Source of the DNA: Kribbella caucasensis
Lineage (GTDB): Bacteria > Actinomycetota > Actinomycetes > Propionibacteriales > Kribbellaceae
Direction: 5' to 3'
Assembly: GCF_004361855.1 (NCBI RefSeq)
Contig: NZ_SNWQ01000017.1
Span: 62,001 to 126,000 of the forward strand
DNA: 64,000 nt
Position 1 is the stretch's first letter, and every line of letters begins with the position of its first letter. The notes under the pieces are model-generated. The model was not told the origin of the DNA. It did no database searches and was given only the letters and a program-made list of their open reading frames with translations. Shown piece by piece: positions 26,402 to 34,452 of the stretch. Position numbers and translations under genes: made by a program.

Positions 26402-26628
26402 TCCTCGCCACGCAGTAGCCCCATGATCTCGTCGGTGCTCATGCCACTGGAGCCACGGCCGCGCAGCCTGGCCACGAGCCGACGCGCGGCGGGCTCGTTG
26501 CTCTTGGCCCGGACCATACGCGCGGTATCGCCGTCGACGATGAACTCCACCTCGTCCCCCTCACGCAGTCCGAGCTGCTGCCGGACGTCGATCGGGATGG
26601 TGACCTGCCCCTTGGACGTGATGCGCAC
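26398..26628 (-). CDS. AbrB/MazE-type antitoxin (toxin partner decayed)
   Basis: 76 residues from GTG 26628, with GGGAGGT four bases upstream. 'MRITSKGQVTIPIDVRQQLG' and 'LREGDEVEFIVDGDTARMVR' form a SpoVT/AbrB swapped-hairpin DNA-binding domain; the tail 'RGRGSSGMSTDEIMGLLRGED' is the usual antitoxin C-terminus. The stop overlaps the start of the VapC remnant by 4 bases, so they were one operon. With the toxin broken, the protein may survive as a repressor or as an anti-addiction factor. Confidence 0.78.
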   Translation of the reverse strand: MRITSKGQVTIPIDVRQQLGLREGDEVEFIVDGDTARMVRAKSNEPAARRLVARLRGRGSSGMSTDEIMGLLRGED

Positions 26629-26769
26629 CGCGACCTCCCACGAGTACGAAGTTCCTACCGGTAAGAGTGACACCGCGACCGGACGCCGCACCGCGGAGCT
26701 CACGTGGGTCGGTGGCAGCTTCGTGCAACTGGAGGCGCGGGGGATGGGGGACGGAGCAGACTGCGGGGG

Positions 26770-27351
26770 GTGCGGAGGGTTGCGAGGGTTCTGAAGCTGG
26801 CGTTGAGTGGGCTGGCGTTGGGCGGGCTGGTTGCCGGTGTGGTTGCGCTGGTTTATCTGGAGGTGTTTGCGACTCGCGATTACGCGCTGAGCAGCGGGTC
26901 GCTGGACAAAACGTGTGAGGAGCCCGGGCGTACTGCGTTTCCCGCGGCGCCGGCGTACGCGGGAAACGGGCCGCATCCGATCTGGATCAAGGACGGCAGC
27001 CTGACCAGCAAGACCAAGCCGATGCCGGCTGCCTGGACACCGAAGCCCGCGGAGGTCCAGCTGATCGCATGCGAGGTTGGGCAGACCCCGGGGGGCTATC
27101 TGGGGTCCTGCGACTTCGACTGGCCCGAGGAGAGGACCATCCGCGTCACGGCGATGACCTACGAGTTCGAGGTGTACGAGGCGCGGACCGGTCGGCGGAT
27201 CGGCAAGGCGCCGGTGCAGAGCATTTCGGTGCTCGACTGTCCATCGATGGCGTGGATCAAAATGGACGATCGGCCCGAAATCTTGGCTCCGCCGGGGTAC
27301 CAGCAGTTCGAGGCAGGCCTGGGTGAGTTCGTTGCCCGTCCGGTCGGCTGA
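26770..27351 (+). CDS. Single-pass membrane-anchored hypothetical protein
   Basis: 193 residues from GTG 26770 (start uncertain; GTG 26704 is in frame but gives an unlikely basic extension). Basic residues, then the membrane segment 'LKLALSGLALGGLVAGVVAL' (about 9-30), leave an extracellular domain of about 160 residues. It has four Cys ('KTCEEPG', 'LIACEVG', 'GSCDFDW', 'VLDCPSMAW') that could form two disulphides. I recognise no family. It stands alone, in the same direction as the mutase gene 84 bases downstream. Confidence 0.6.
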   Translation: MRRVARVLKLALSGLALGGLVAGVVALVYLEVFATRDYALSSGSLDKTCEEPGRTAFPAAPAYAGNGPHPIWIKDGSLTSKTKPMPAAWTPKPAEVQLIACEVGQTPGGYLGSCDFDWPEERTIRVTAMTYEFEVYEARTGRRIGKAPVQSISVLDCPSMAWIKMDDRPEILAPPGYQQFEAGLGEFVARPVG

Positions 27352-27435
27352 GTGGGAGACCTCGGTCACAGAGGGTGCTGGACGTCACCTGCGCGCTCCA
27401 TACCAGTTGCGGCGTGGTTCTTCTACCGTGGGGGG

Positions 27436-29016
27436 ATGAGCCACCAGACCGAGTCGGGCTGGGACTTCGAACCCGTCTACGGCCCCGACAAGCTTGCTGA
27501 TTTCGATCCGGCCGAGAAGCTCGGGGCGCCGGGGGAGTTTCCGTTCACCCGTGGGGTGTACCCGAGCATGTACACCCAGCGGCCGTGGACGATGCGCCAG
27601 TACGCCGGGTTCGGGACCGCGGCCGAATCGAACCAGCGGTACCACCAGCTGATCGACCACGGCACGATGGGCCTGTCGGTGGCGTTCGACCTGCCGACGC
27701 AGATGGGGTACGACTCCGACGCCCCGATCGCGCACGGCGAGGTCGGCAAGGTCGGGGTGGCGATCGACTCGATCGACGACATGCGGGTGCTGTTCGACCG
27801 GATCCCGCTCGACCAGGTGTCCACCTCGATGACGATCAACGCGCCGGGCTCGGTGCTGTTGCTGCTCTACCAACTGGTCGCCGAGGAACAGGGCGTCGCC
27901 GGGGACAAGCTGACCGGCACGATCCAGAACGACGTGCTGAAGGAGTACATCGCCCGCGGCACCTACATCTACCCGCCGAAGGAGTCGCTCCGGCTGATCA
28001 GCGACATCTTCGCCTACTGCCAGACGGAGCTGCCGCGCTGGAACACGATCTCGATCTCCGGCTACCACATGGCCGAGGCCGGTGCGACGCCCGCGCAGGA
28101 GATCGCGTTCACGCTGGCCGACGGGATCGAGTACGTCCGGGCCGCGGTCGCGTCCGGGCTGGACGTGGACGAGTTCGCGCCGCGGCTGTCGTTCTTCTTC
28201 GTCTCCCGTACGACGCTGCTGGAGGAGGTCGCCAAGTTCCGGGCGGCCCGGCGGATCTGGGCGCGGGTGATGCGCGACGAGTTCGGCGCGAAGAACCCGA
28301 AGTCGCTGATGCTGCGGTTCCACACCCAGACGGCCGGGGTGCAGCTGACCGCGCAACAGCCCGAGGTGAACCTGGTCCGCGTCGCGATCCAGGGCCTGGC
28401 CGCGGTCCTCGGTGGCACCCAGTCGTTGCACACCAACTCGTACGACGAGGCGATCGCGCTGCCGACCGAGAAGGCGGCCCGGCTCGCCCTCCGGACCCAG
28501 CAGGTGCTCGCGTACGAAACCGACATCACCGCGACCGTCGACCCGTTCGCCGGCTCCTATGTGGTCGAGTCGCTCACCGATGAGGTCGAGCAGGCCGCTG
28601 TCGAGCTGATGGACCAGGTCGAGGAGTACGGCGGTGCGGTGGCCGCGATCGAGAAGGGCTTCCAGAAACAGGAGATCGAGCGGTCGGCGTACAAGATCGC
28701 CCAGCAGATCGACAGCACCGAGCGGGTCGTTGTCGGCCTCAACAAGTTCAAGGTCGCCGAGGAGGAACCCTACGAACCCCTCCGGGTCGATCCCGCGATC
28801 GAGGCCCAGCAGGTCGAACGCCTCGCCAAACTCCGCGCCGACCGCGACCAGCCGTCCGTCGGCCAGGCCCTCGGAGCCCTCAAGAAAGCAGCCCAGGGCA
28901 ACGAAAACTGCCTCTACCCGATGAAGGACGCCCTCAAAGCCCGAGCCACCGTAGGCGAAGTCTGCAACGCCCTCCGCGAAGTCTGGGGCACCTACATCCC
29001 CGCCGACACCTTCTAG
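27436..29016 (+). CDS. Methylmalonyl-CoA mutase family, catalytic subunit without B12 domain
   Basis: 526 residues from ATG 27436. It is the TIM-barrel substrate half of a B12-dependent acyl-CoA mutase: 'YPSMYTQRPWTMRQYAGFG', 'AFDLPTQMGYDSD', 'GTIQNDVLKEYIARGTYIYP', 'ISISGYHMAEAGA', 'RFHTQTAGVQLTAQQPE', 'GGTQSLHTNSYDEAIALPT'. By alignment in mind with the Propionibacterium enzyme, the positions for Tyr89 (RQYAGF), Arg207 (IARGTY) and His244 (GYHM) are conserved, which favours methylmalonyl-CoA over isobutyryl-CoA. No cobalamin-binding DxHxxG motif is present; the chain ends after the linker, so a separate small subunit is needed and none is encoded nearby. Its TAG stop shares CTAG with the converging M20 gene. 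Confidence 0.88.
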   Translation: MSHQTESGWDFEPVYGPDKLADFDPAEKLGAPGEFPFTRGVYPSMYTQRPWTMRQYAGFGTAAESNQRYHQLIDHGTMGLSVAFDLPTQMGYDSDAPIAHGEVGKVGVAIDSIDDMRVLFDRIPLDQVSTSMTINAPGSVLLLLYQLVAEEQGVAGDKLTGTIQNDVLKEYIARGTYIYPPKESLRLISDIFAYCQTELPRWNTISISGYHMAEAGATPAQEIAFTLADGIEYVRAAVASGLDVDEFAPRLSFFFVSRTTLLEEVAKFRAARRIWARVMRDEFGAKNPKSLMLRFHTQTAGVQLTAQQPEVNLVRVAIQGLAAVLGGTQSLHTNSYDEAIALPTEKAARLALRTQQVLAYETDITATVDPFAGSYVVESLTDEVEQAAVELMDQVEEYGGAVAAIEKGFQKQEIERSAYKIAQQIDSTERVVVGLNKFKVAEEEPYEPLRVDPAIEAQQVERLAKLRADRDQPSVGQALGALKKAAQGNENCLYPMKDALKARATVGEVCNALREVWGTYIPADTF

Positions 29017-30200
29017 TCGAGTAGGGCGGTTGCGGTCAGGACTGTGGTGCCTTGGGTTATGGCTTGTTCTTCGGGGTTGAAGCCGGGGGTGTGGAGGTCG
29101 GCGGCTGTTTCGAGGCCGATCGGGCGGACGCCCAGGCGGGCCATGGCGCCGGGGACGTGTTCGAGGTACCAGGCGAAGTCTTCGCCGCCGAGGGACTGGT
29201 CGGTCTGGGCGACGGCGTCGTGGCCGAGGGTCTGGTCGACGGCCGAGCGGAGTACGTCGATGGCGGCGGCGTCGTTCATCACCGGGGGGACGCCGTGGGT
29301 GACCTCGGTGTCGACCTCGACCCCGTAGGGCGCGACCAGTTGCGCGGCCAGTGAGGGGATCAGTTCGGCGGCCAGGCGCCAGGCGTTGGCGTCAAGGCAG
29401 CGGAGGGTGCCTTCTGCCTCGCCGCGGGCCGGGATCGCGTTGGCGGCCGAGCCGGAGGTGATGCGGCCCCAGACCAGTGACATCCCGGCGCGCGGGTCGA
29501 CCCGGCGGGAGAGGGCGGCCGGGAGTTCGGTCACCAGCGTGGCCAGGGCGTAGACGAGATCGGCAGTCAGATGCGGCCGCGAGGTGTGTCCGCCGGGCCC
29601 GGTCAGCCGGACCAGGACCCGGTCCGCCGCGGCGGTCAACGCGCCCACCCGCAATCCGACCTGGCCGACCGTCAACCGGGGATCACAGTGCAGCCCGTAG
29701 ATCCGGCGTACCCCTTCCAGGCCGCCGGCCGCGATCACGCCGAGCGCGCCGCCCGGCATCACCTCCTCGGCCGGCTGGAAGATCAGCCGCACCCGCCGAT
29801 CCAGTACGCCGTCCGCCGACATCCCGGCGAGAACCAGACCGGCACCCAGAACGGCCGCGGTGTGCATATCGTGCCCGCACGCGTGCGCGACCCCGTCGAT
29901 CGTCGACCGAAAAGGGCTGTCGATCGCCTCCGATACCGGCAGCGCGTCGATATCGGCACGCAGAGCGACGCAGGTGTCGCCCGAACCGATGTCGCAGATC
30001 AGCCCGGTCCCGGTCGGCAGCACCTGCGGCGACAACCCGGCCGCGGTCAGCCGCTGCCGGAGTACCTCGGTGGTGCGGACCTCGTGCCAGCCGAGCTCGG
30101 GGTGCGCGTGCAGGTCCCGGCGTACCGCGATCGCCTCGGCGCCCACCTCGTCGACGCGTGCCATCACGTCCGCGAGCAACAGCTGGTGCGAAGTCGTCAT
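29013..30200 (-). CDS. M20-family amidohydrolase (aminoacylase/hippurate hydrolase type)
   Basis: 395 residues from ATG 30200; the frame continues upstream without protein-like sequence. Motifs: 'RRDLHAHPELGWHE', 'LRADIDALPV', 'HACGHDMHTAAVLG' (metal-binding Cys/His), 'IFQPAEEVMPGGA' (catalytic and metal Glu pair) and 'GGEDFAWYLEHVPGAMARLG'. Such enzymes hydrolyse N-acyl or amide bonds with two bound metal ions in the cytoplasm; the substrate cannot be told. It converges on the mutase gene with overlapping stops. Confidence 0.85.
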   Translation of the reverse strand: MTTSHQLLLADVMARVDEVGAEAIAVRRDLHAHPELGWHEVRTTEVLRQRLTAAGLSPQVLPTGTGLICDIGSGDTCVALRADIDALPVSEAIDSPFRSTIDGVAHACGHDMHTAAVLGAGLVLAGMSADGVLDRRVRLIFQPAEEVMPGGALGVIAAGGLEGVRRIYGLHCDPRLTVGQVGLRVGALTAAADRVLVRLTGPGGHTSRPHLTADLVYALATLVTELPAALSRRVDPRAGMSLVWGRITSGSAANAIPARGEAEGTLRCLDANAWRLAAELIPSLAAQLVAPYGVEVDTEVTHGVPPVMNDAAAIDVLRSAVDQTLGHDAVAQTDQSLGGEDFAWYLEHVPGAMARLGVRPIGLETAADLHTPGFNPEEQAITQGTTVLTATALLD

Positions 30201-30382
30201 CCCGCGATTGTTCCATCCCGGCCCGACGAAACCGGCCGCGGCGGCACCGCGGTGACTCACCGTGACGAGGACTGACCGTGAGCAAAGGTCGATCAGATGT
30301 CCCTGACAACGCAGCCATCGTGCGCTCGGTGACCCATGGCACGCGGACGGTAGCGATCCCGGAGGAGTTTCGGAATTGTGAC

Positions 30383-30401
30383 GAAAGTGCCGGTCACTTT
30401 C
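30383..30401. promoter_or_regulatory. Inverted repeat upstream of the nucleoside operon
   Basis: GAAAGTG (30383-30389) and CACTTTC (30395-30401) form a perfect 7+7 palindrome around CCGGT. It lies about 120 bases before the BMP gene, upstream of the TATAGT at 30447-30452 that is the best -10 candidate. It is a plausible operator for a repressor or activator of the operon. The remainder of 30201-30520 shows no gene. Confidence 0.4.
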
Positions 30402-30520
30402 CGGTATCGAGGCCCATTTGACGTTCAGGGAATGGCGGCCCGCCCCTATAGTCTGCGGATGCGGCACCCCTGGGGAAGGTGTGCCGGGCAAATGTTTTCG
30501 GTCGACAAAGGAGACGTCCG

Positions 30521-31597
30521 GTGAAGAAGTACTTGCGGGGACTGGCGATCGTGGGCGCGGTGACGGTCGCCGTCGCCGCCTGTGGCAGCCCGCCGGCCGA
30601 GGACTCGGCCGCGGGGGGCGCCAATAAGGATTTCAAGGCCTGTATGGTCTCCGACTCGGGTGGGTTCGACGACAAGTCGTTCAACCAGACCTCGTACGCC
30701 GGCCTGCAGGCGGCGGTGAAGTCGAAGGGCATCACCGAGGTCAAGGCCGAGTCGAAGTCGGACAACGACTACCCGACCAACATGACCGCCATGGTGACGG
30801 CCAAGTGCAACGTCATTGTGTCCGTCGGCTTCAAGCTGGAGGACGCCACCGACAAGGCGGCCAAGGCGAACCCGGACATCAAGTTCGCCATCGTCGACTC
30901 CGCCCCGGTGCAGCCGATCACGAACGTCAAGCCGCTCGGCTTCAACACCGCGCAGGCGAGCTTCCAGGCCGGCTATCTCGCGGCCGCGATGTCCACCACC
31001 GGCAAGGTCGGTACCTACGGCGGTATCAAGATCCCGCCGGTGACCATCTTCATGGACGGTTTCGCCGAGGGCGTGCGGTACTACAACACGCAGAAGAGCA
31101 AGAGCGTCCAGGTGCTCGGCTGGGACGACGCCAAGCAGTCCGGCCTGTTCACCGGTGACTTCGAGGACAAGGCGAAGGGCCAGAACACCGCGCAGAACCT
31201 GATCACCCAGGGCGCCGACATCATCTTCCCGGTGGCCGGCCCGGCCGGTCTGGGTGGGCTGCAGGCGGCCAAGGCGAGCAACGGCAAGGTGAACGCGATC
31301 TGGGTCGACACCGACGGTTGTGAGAGCGCCGCGGAGTTCTGCTCGGTGCTGATCTCCAGCGTCAAGAAGGGCATGGACGTCGCGGTCCAGAACGCGATCG
31401 AGTCCGTCGTGGACAACAAGTTCGACAACAGCCAGTTCATCGGCACGCTGGAGAACGGCGGTACGGCGCTGGCGCCGTTCCACGAGTTCGACAGTAAGGT
31501 CCCGGCGGAGCTGAAGACCGAGCTGGACCAGATCAAGGCCGACATCATCAGCGGCAAGATCACCATCGCGTCCAAGGCACAGCCGAAGGCATCCTGA
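30521..31597 (+). CDS. BMP-family nucleoside-binding lipoprotein of an ABC transporter
   Basis: 358 residues from GTG 30521, with AAAGGAG at good spacing. The signal peptide ends in the lipobox 'VAVAACGS', so the mature protein is lipid-anchored outside the membrane. 'ACMVSDSGGFDDKSFNQTSY', 'VSVGFKLEDATDKAAKANPD' and 'KFAIVDSAPV' are hallmark segments of the BMP/PnrA/Med family, which bind purine or pyrimidine nucleosides. The genes that follow (double ABC ATPase, two permeases, cytidine deaminase, thymidine phosphorylase) confirm a nucleoside role. A strong hairpin after the stop probably raises its level relative to the rest of the operon. Confidence 0.9.
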   Translation: MKKYLRGLAIVGAVTVAVAACGSPPAEDSAAGGANKDFKACMVSDSGGFDDKSFNQTSYAGLQAAVKSKGITEVKAESKSDNDYPTNMTAMVTAKCNVIVSVGFKLEDATDKAAKANPDIKFAIVDSAPVQPITNVKPLGFNTAQASFQAGYLAAAMSTTGKVGTYGGIKIPPVTIFMDGFAEGVRYYNTQKSKSVQVLGWDDAKQSGLFTGDFEDKAKGQNTAQNLITQGADIIFPVAGPAGLGGLQAAKASNGKVNAIWVDTDGCESAAEFCSVLISSVKKGMDVAVQNAIESVVDNKFDNSQFIGTLENGGTALAPFHEFDSKVPAELKTELDQIKADIISGKITIASKAQPKAS

Positions 31598-31623
31598 TCC
31601 AGGACGCCATCGCGTAGTACGGT

Positions 31624-31670
31624 GCGAGCCAGGAAGGCAAAGGTCCGCGAGGCCGGCCTTCCTGGCTCGC
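31624..31670 (+). terminator. Intercistronic 15-bp hairpin between BMP and ABC ATPase genes
   Basis: GCGAGCCAGGAAGGC (31624-31638) and GCCTTCCTGGCTCGC (31656-31670) pair perfectly around a 17-base loop. Sited between the binding-protein gene and the transporter body, it may partly terminate transcription or shield the upstream mRNA, giving more binding protein than permease. Confidence 0.7.
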
Positions 31671-31692
31671 CGTCTGAAAGGTTGGCTCACGT

Positions 31693-33243
31693 ATGCATCT
31701 CGAGCTCTCGGGGCTGACCAAGAGCTTCGGCTCCCTGGTCGCCAACGACCACATCGACCTGGTGATCGAGCCGGGCGAGATCCATTGCCTGCTCGGCGAG
31801 AACGGGGCCGGCAAGTCGACCCTGATGAACATGCTGTACGGGCTGCTACAACCCGACTCCGGCGAGATCGTCATCGACGGCGAGAAGGTCGCGATCCACT
31901 CGCCGAGCGACGCGATCAGGCACGGGATCGGGATGGTGCACCAGCACTTCATGCTGGTCCCGGTGTTCACCGTCGCGGAGAACATCATGCTCGGCCGGGA
32001 GAACACCCACCCCGGCGGCGTACTGGACCGGAAGAGGGCGCACACCCTGGTCACCGAGTTCTCTGACCGATACGGGTTCGAGGTCAACCCCGAGGCGCTG
32101 GTCGAGGACATCCCGGTCGGCGTGCAGCAGCGGGTGGAGATCATCAAGGCGCTCACCAACGAGGCCAGTGTGCTGATCCTGGACGAGCCGACAGCGGTGC
32201 TCACCCCGGCCGAGATCGACGAGCTGATCGGGGTGATGCGGCAGCTCAAGGAGAGCGGCACCTCGATCGTCTTCATCACCCACAAGCTCAAAGAGGTCAA
32301 GGCGATCGCCGACAAGATCACCGTGATCCGCCGCGGCAAGGTGGTCGGCAGCCCCGAGCCGTCGGCGTCCGAGGAGGAGCTCGCAGAGATGATGGTCGGC
32401 CGCGCGGTCGAGCTGGTGGTGGACAAGGAACCGGCTCAGCCGGGAGAGCCCGTACTGCGGGTCGAAGGGCTGACCGTGATCGACGAGCGCGGATTCACCG
32501 CCGTCGACGAGGTGGACCTGGAGGTCCGGGCCGGCGAGATCCTCGCCGTGGCCGGTGTCCAGGGCAACGGTCAGACCGAGCTCGCCGAGGCGGTATTGGG
32601 GCTGACCCCGATCGCGGCCGGCAAGATCAGCCTGGACGGCATCGACCTGACTGGCCGGAGTACCCGGCAGCGGCTGGACGCAGGTATCGGGTACGTCCCC
32701 GAGGACCGTGCGCACGACGGTTTCGTCGGGTCCTTCTCGGTCGCGGAGAACCTGGTACTCGACCTGTTCCGGCGCGAGCCGTTCGGCAAGGGCCTGGCGC
32801 TGCGCACCGACGAGATCGAGAAGAACGCGCAGGACCGGGTGGACGAGTTCGACATCCGCACCCAGGGGACCGAGTTGGCCGTCTCATCGCTGTCGGGCGG
32901 CAACCAGCAGAAGGTGGTGCTGGCCCGTGAGCTGTCCCGGCCACTGAAGCTGCTGGTCGCCTCCCAGCCGACCCGCGGGGTGGACGTCGGCTCGATCGAG
33001 TTCCTGCACACCCGGATCGTGAAGGAGCGCGACCAGGGCACCGCGGTCTTGATCGTTTCCACCGAGCTGGACGAGATCGCCGCGCTGGCGGACCGGGTCG
33101 CGGTGATGTACCGCGGCAAGGTGGTCGGCGTCGTCCCGGCCGACACCCCGCGCGACGAGCTGGGCCTGATGATGGCCGGCGCGTCCAAGCGCGAGGCCGA
33201 AGTCGAGGCGACCGAGCACCCGACGACGTTGGGAACCATCTAG
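31693..33243 (+). CDS. Nucleoside ABC transporter ATPase (two fused ABC domains)
   Basis: 516 residues from ATG 31693. Domain 1 (about 1-240) has Walker A 'GENGAGKST', a degenerate signature 'IPVGVQQRVEIIKAL' in place of LSGGQ, and Walker B 'VLILDEPTAVLT'. Domain 2 (about 255-500) has a degenerate Walker A 'VAGVQGNGQTELAEAV' and a proper signature 'SSLSGGNQQKVVLARELS' with 'LLVASQPTRGVDVG'. This split of good and degenerate sites is typical of the NupA/YufO and RbsA-like families. It powers uptake through the two permeases encoded next; the permease ATG starts right after the TAG. Confidence 0.92.
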   Translation: MHLELSGLTKSFGSLVANDHIDLVIEPGEIHCLLGENGAGKSTLMNMLYGLLQPDSGEIVIDGEKVAIHSPSDAIRHGIGMVHQHFMLVPVFTVAENIMLGRENTHPGGVLDRKRAHTLVTEFSDRYGFEVNPEALVEDIPVGVQQRVEIIKALTNEASVLILDEPTAVLTPAEIDELIGVMRQLKESGTSIVFITHKLKEVKAIADKITVIRRGKVVGSPEPSASEEELAEMMVGRAVELVVDKEPAQPGEPVLRVEGLTVIDERGFTAVDEVDLEVRAGEILAVAGVQGNGQTELAEAVLGLTPIAAGKISLDGIDLTGRSTRQRLDAGIGYVPEDRAHDGFVGSFSVAENLVLDLFRREPFGKGLALRTDEIEKNAQDRVDEFDIRTQGTELAVSSLSGGNQQKVVLARELSRPLKLLVASQPTRGVDVGSIEFLHTRIVKERDQGTAVLIVSTELDEIAALADRVAVMYRGKVVGVVPADTPRDELGLMMAGASKREAEVEATEHPTTLGTI

Positions 33244-34452
33244 ATGAGCAACGACACAGTTACCGAGCCGGCTCCGGCCCCGGCGCCGGAGGCCCCCGCC
33301 AAGAAGCAGCGCGGTGGGCTGCCCAGCTGGGCGGTGCAGGGCCTGGTCTCGCTGAGCGCGATCGTGCTGGCGCTGGTCGTCGGCGCGATCCTGATCATCG
33401 TCGGCGACGACCAGGTGAAGACGGCGATGGGGTACTTCGGCGCCGCGCCGATGGACACCATCTCGGCGGCCGCGACCGCGGTCGGAGAGGCATACAAGGC
33501 GCTCGCGGTCGGCGCGCTCGGGGGCCTCGACCCGATCGCCGAGTCGCTGACCCAGGCGACTCCGCTGATCTGCGGCGGTCTGGCGGTCTCGCTGGCGTTC
33601 CGCACCGGGCTGTTCAACATCGGTGCCCAGGGCCAGCTGATCGTGGGCGCGATCCTGGCCGGGTACGTCGGCTTCGCCTGGCACCTGCCTCCGGTCCTGC
33701 ATCTGGTGCTCGCCGTGATCGCCGGCCTGATCGGCGGGGCGATCTGGGGCGGCATCGTCGGTGTGCTGAAGGCGCGAACCGGAGCTCACGAGGTGATCGT
33801 CACGATCATGCTCAACTACGTCGCCATCTACCTGTTGCAGTGGTTGCTGACGACAACGGCGTTCAAGCGGCCCGGTCGCGAGGACCCGATCAGCCCGGTG
33901 GTGGATGCGAACGCCCAGTTCCCGCAGTTCGGCGACACCCGGCTGCACCTGGGCTTCATCCTCGCGCTGCTCGCCGCGGTCTTCGTATGGTGGCTGTTGA
34001 ACCGCTCGACCGTCGGCTTCGAGCTCCGCGCGGTCGGTGCGAACGCGGATGCCTCCCGGACGGCCGGGATGTCGGTCGGCCGCGCGTACACGATCGCGAT
34101 GGTTGTCGCCGGTGCGCTCGCGGGTCTGGCCGGCGCCCAGCAGGTGCTCGGCACGGATCTCCCGCTGACCGATGGTGTCGCGGCCTCGGTCGGGTTCGAC
34201 GCGATCACGGTCGCGCTGCTGGGCCGCGGTACGCCGCTCGGCACCGTCCTGGCAGGTCTGCTGTTCGGCGCGCTGAACGCCGGTGGTCTGCAGATGCAGT
34301 TGCAGACCCAGACCCCGCTGACCCTGACCACCGTCCTGCAGGCCGTGATCGTGCTGTTCGTCGCGGCTCCGGCGCTGGTGCGCTCGGTGGTCCGGTTCCT
34401 GCCGAAGGAACGCGGCGTCGGCGCCGTCCTCGCGAAAGGCTGGAACGGATGA
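33244..34452 (+). CDS. Nucleoside ABC transporter permease 1
   Basis: 402 residues from ATG 33244, zero bases after the ATPase stop. After a Pro/Ala-rich cytoplasmic start there are about ten hydrophobic segments. 'LAFRTGLFNIGAQGQLIVGA' is the hallmark of BPD_transp_2 permeases of the NupB/YufP group, and 'EVIVTIMLNYVAIYLLQWLL' is another conserved stretch. It pairs with permease 2 to form the membrane channel. Its TGA overlaps the next ATG (ATGA), so both subunits should be made in equal amounts. Confidence 0.92.
   Translation: MSNDTVTEPAPAPAPEAPAKKQRGGLPSWAVQGLVSLSAIVLALVVGAILIIVGDDQVKTAMGYFGAAPMDTISAAATAVGEAYKALAVGALGGLDPIAESLTQATPLICGGLAVSLAFRTGLFNIGAQGQLIVGAILAGYVGFAWHLPPVLHLVLAVIAGLIGGAIWGGIVGVLKARTGAHEVIVTIMLNYVAIYLLQWLLTTTAFKRPGREDPISPVVDANAQFPQFGDTRLHLGFILALLAAVFVWWLLNRSTVGFELRAVGANADASRTAGMSVGRAYTIAMVVAGALAGLAGAQQVLGTDLPLTDGVAASVGFDAITVALLGRGTPLGTVLAGLLFGALNAGGLQMQLQTQTPLTLTTVLQAVIVLFVAAPALVRSVVRFLPKERGVGAVLAKGWNG

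Noticed and set aside
30418..30452. TTGACG and TATAGT as a standard promoter for the BMP gene
   Set aside because: The spacing is 23 bases, too long for a housekeeping promoter; only the TATAGT is kept as a weak -10 candidate.
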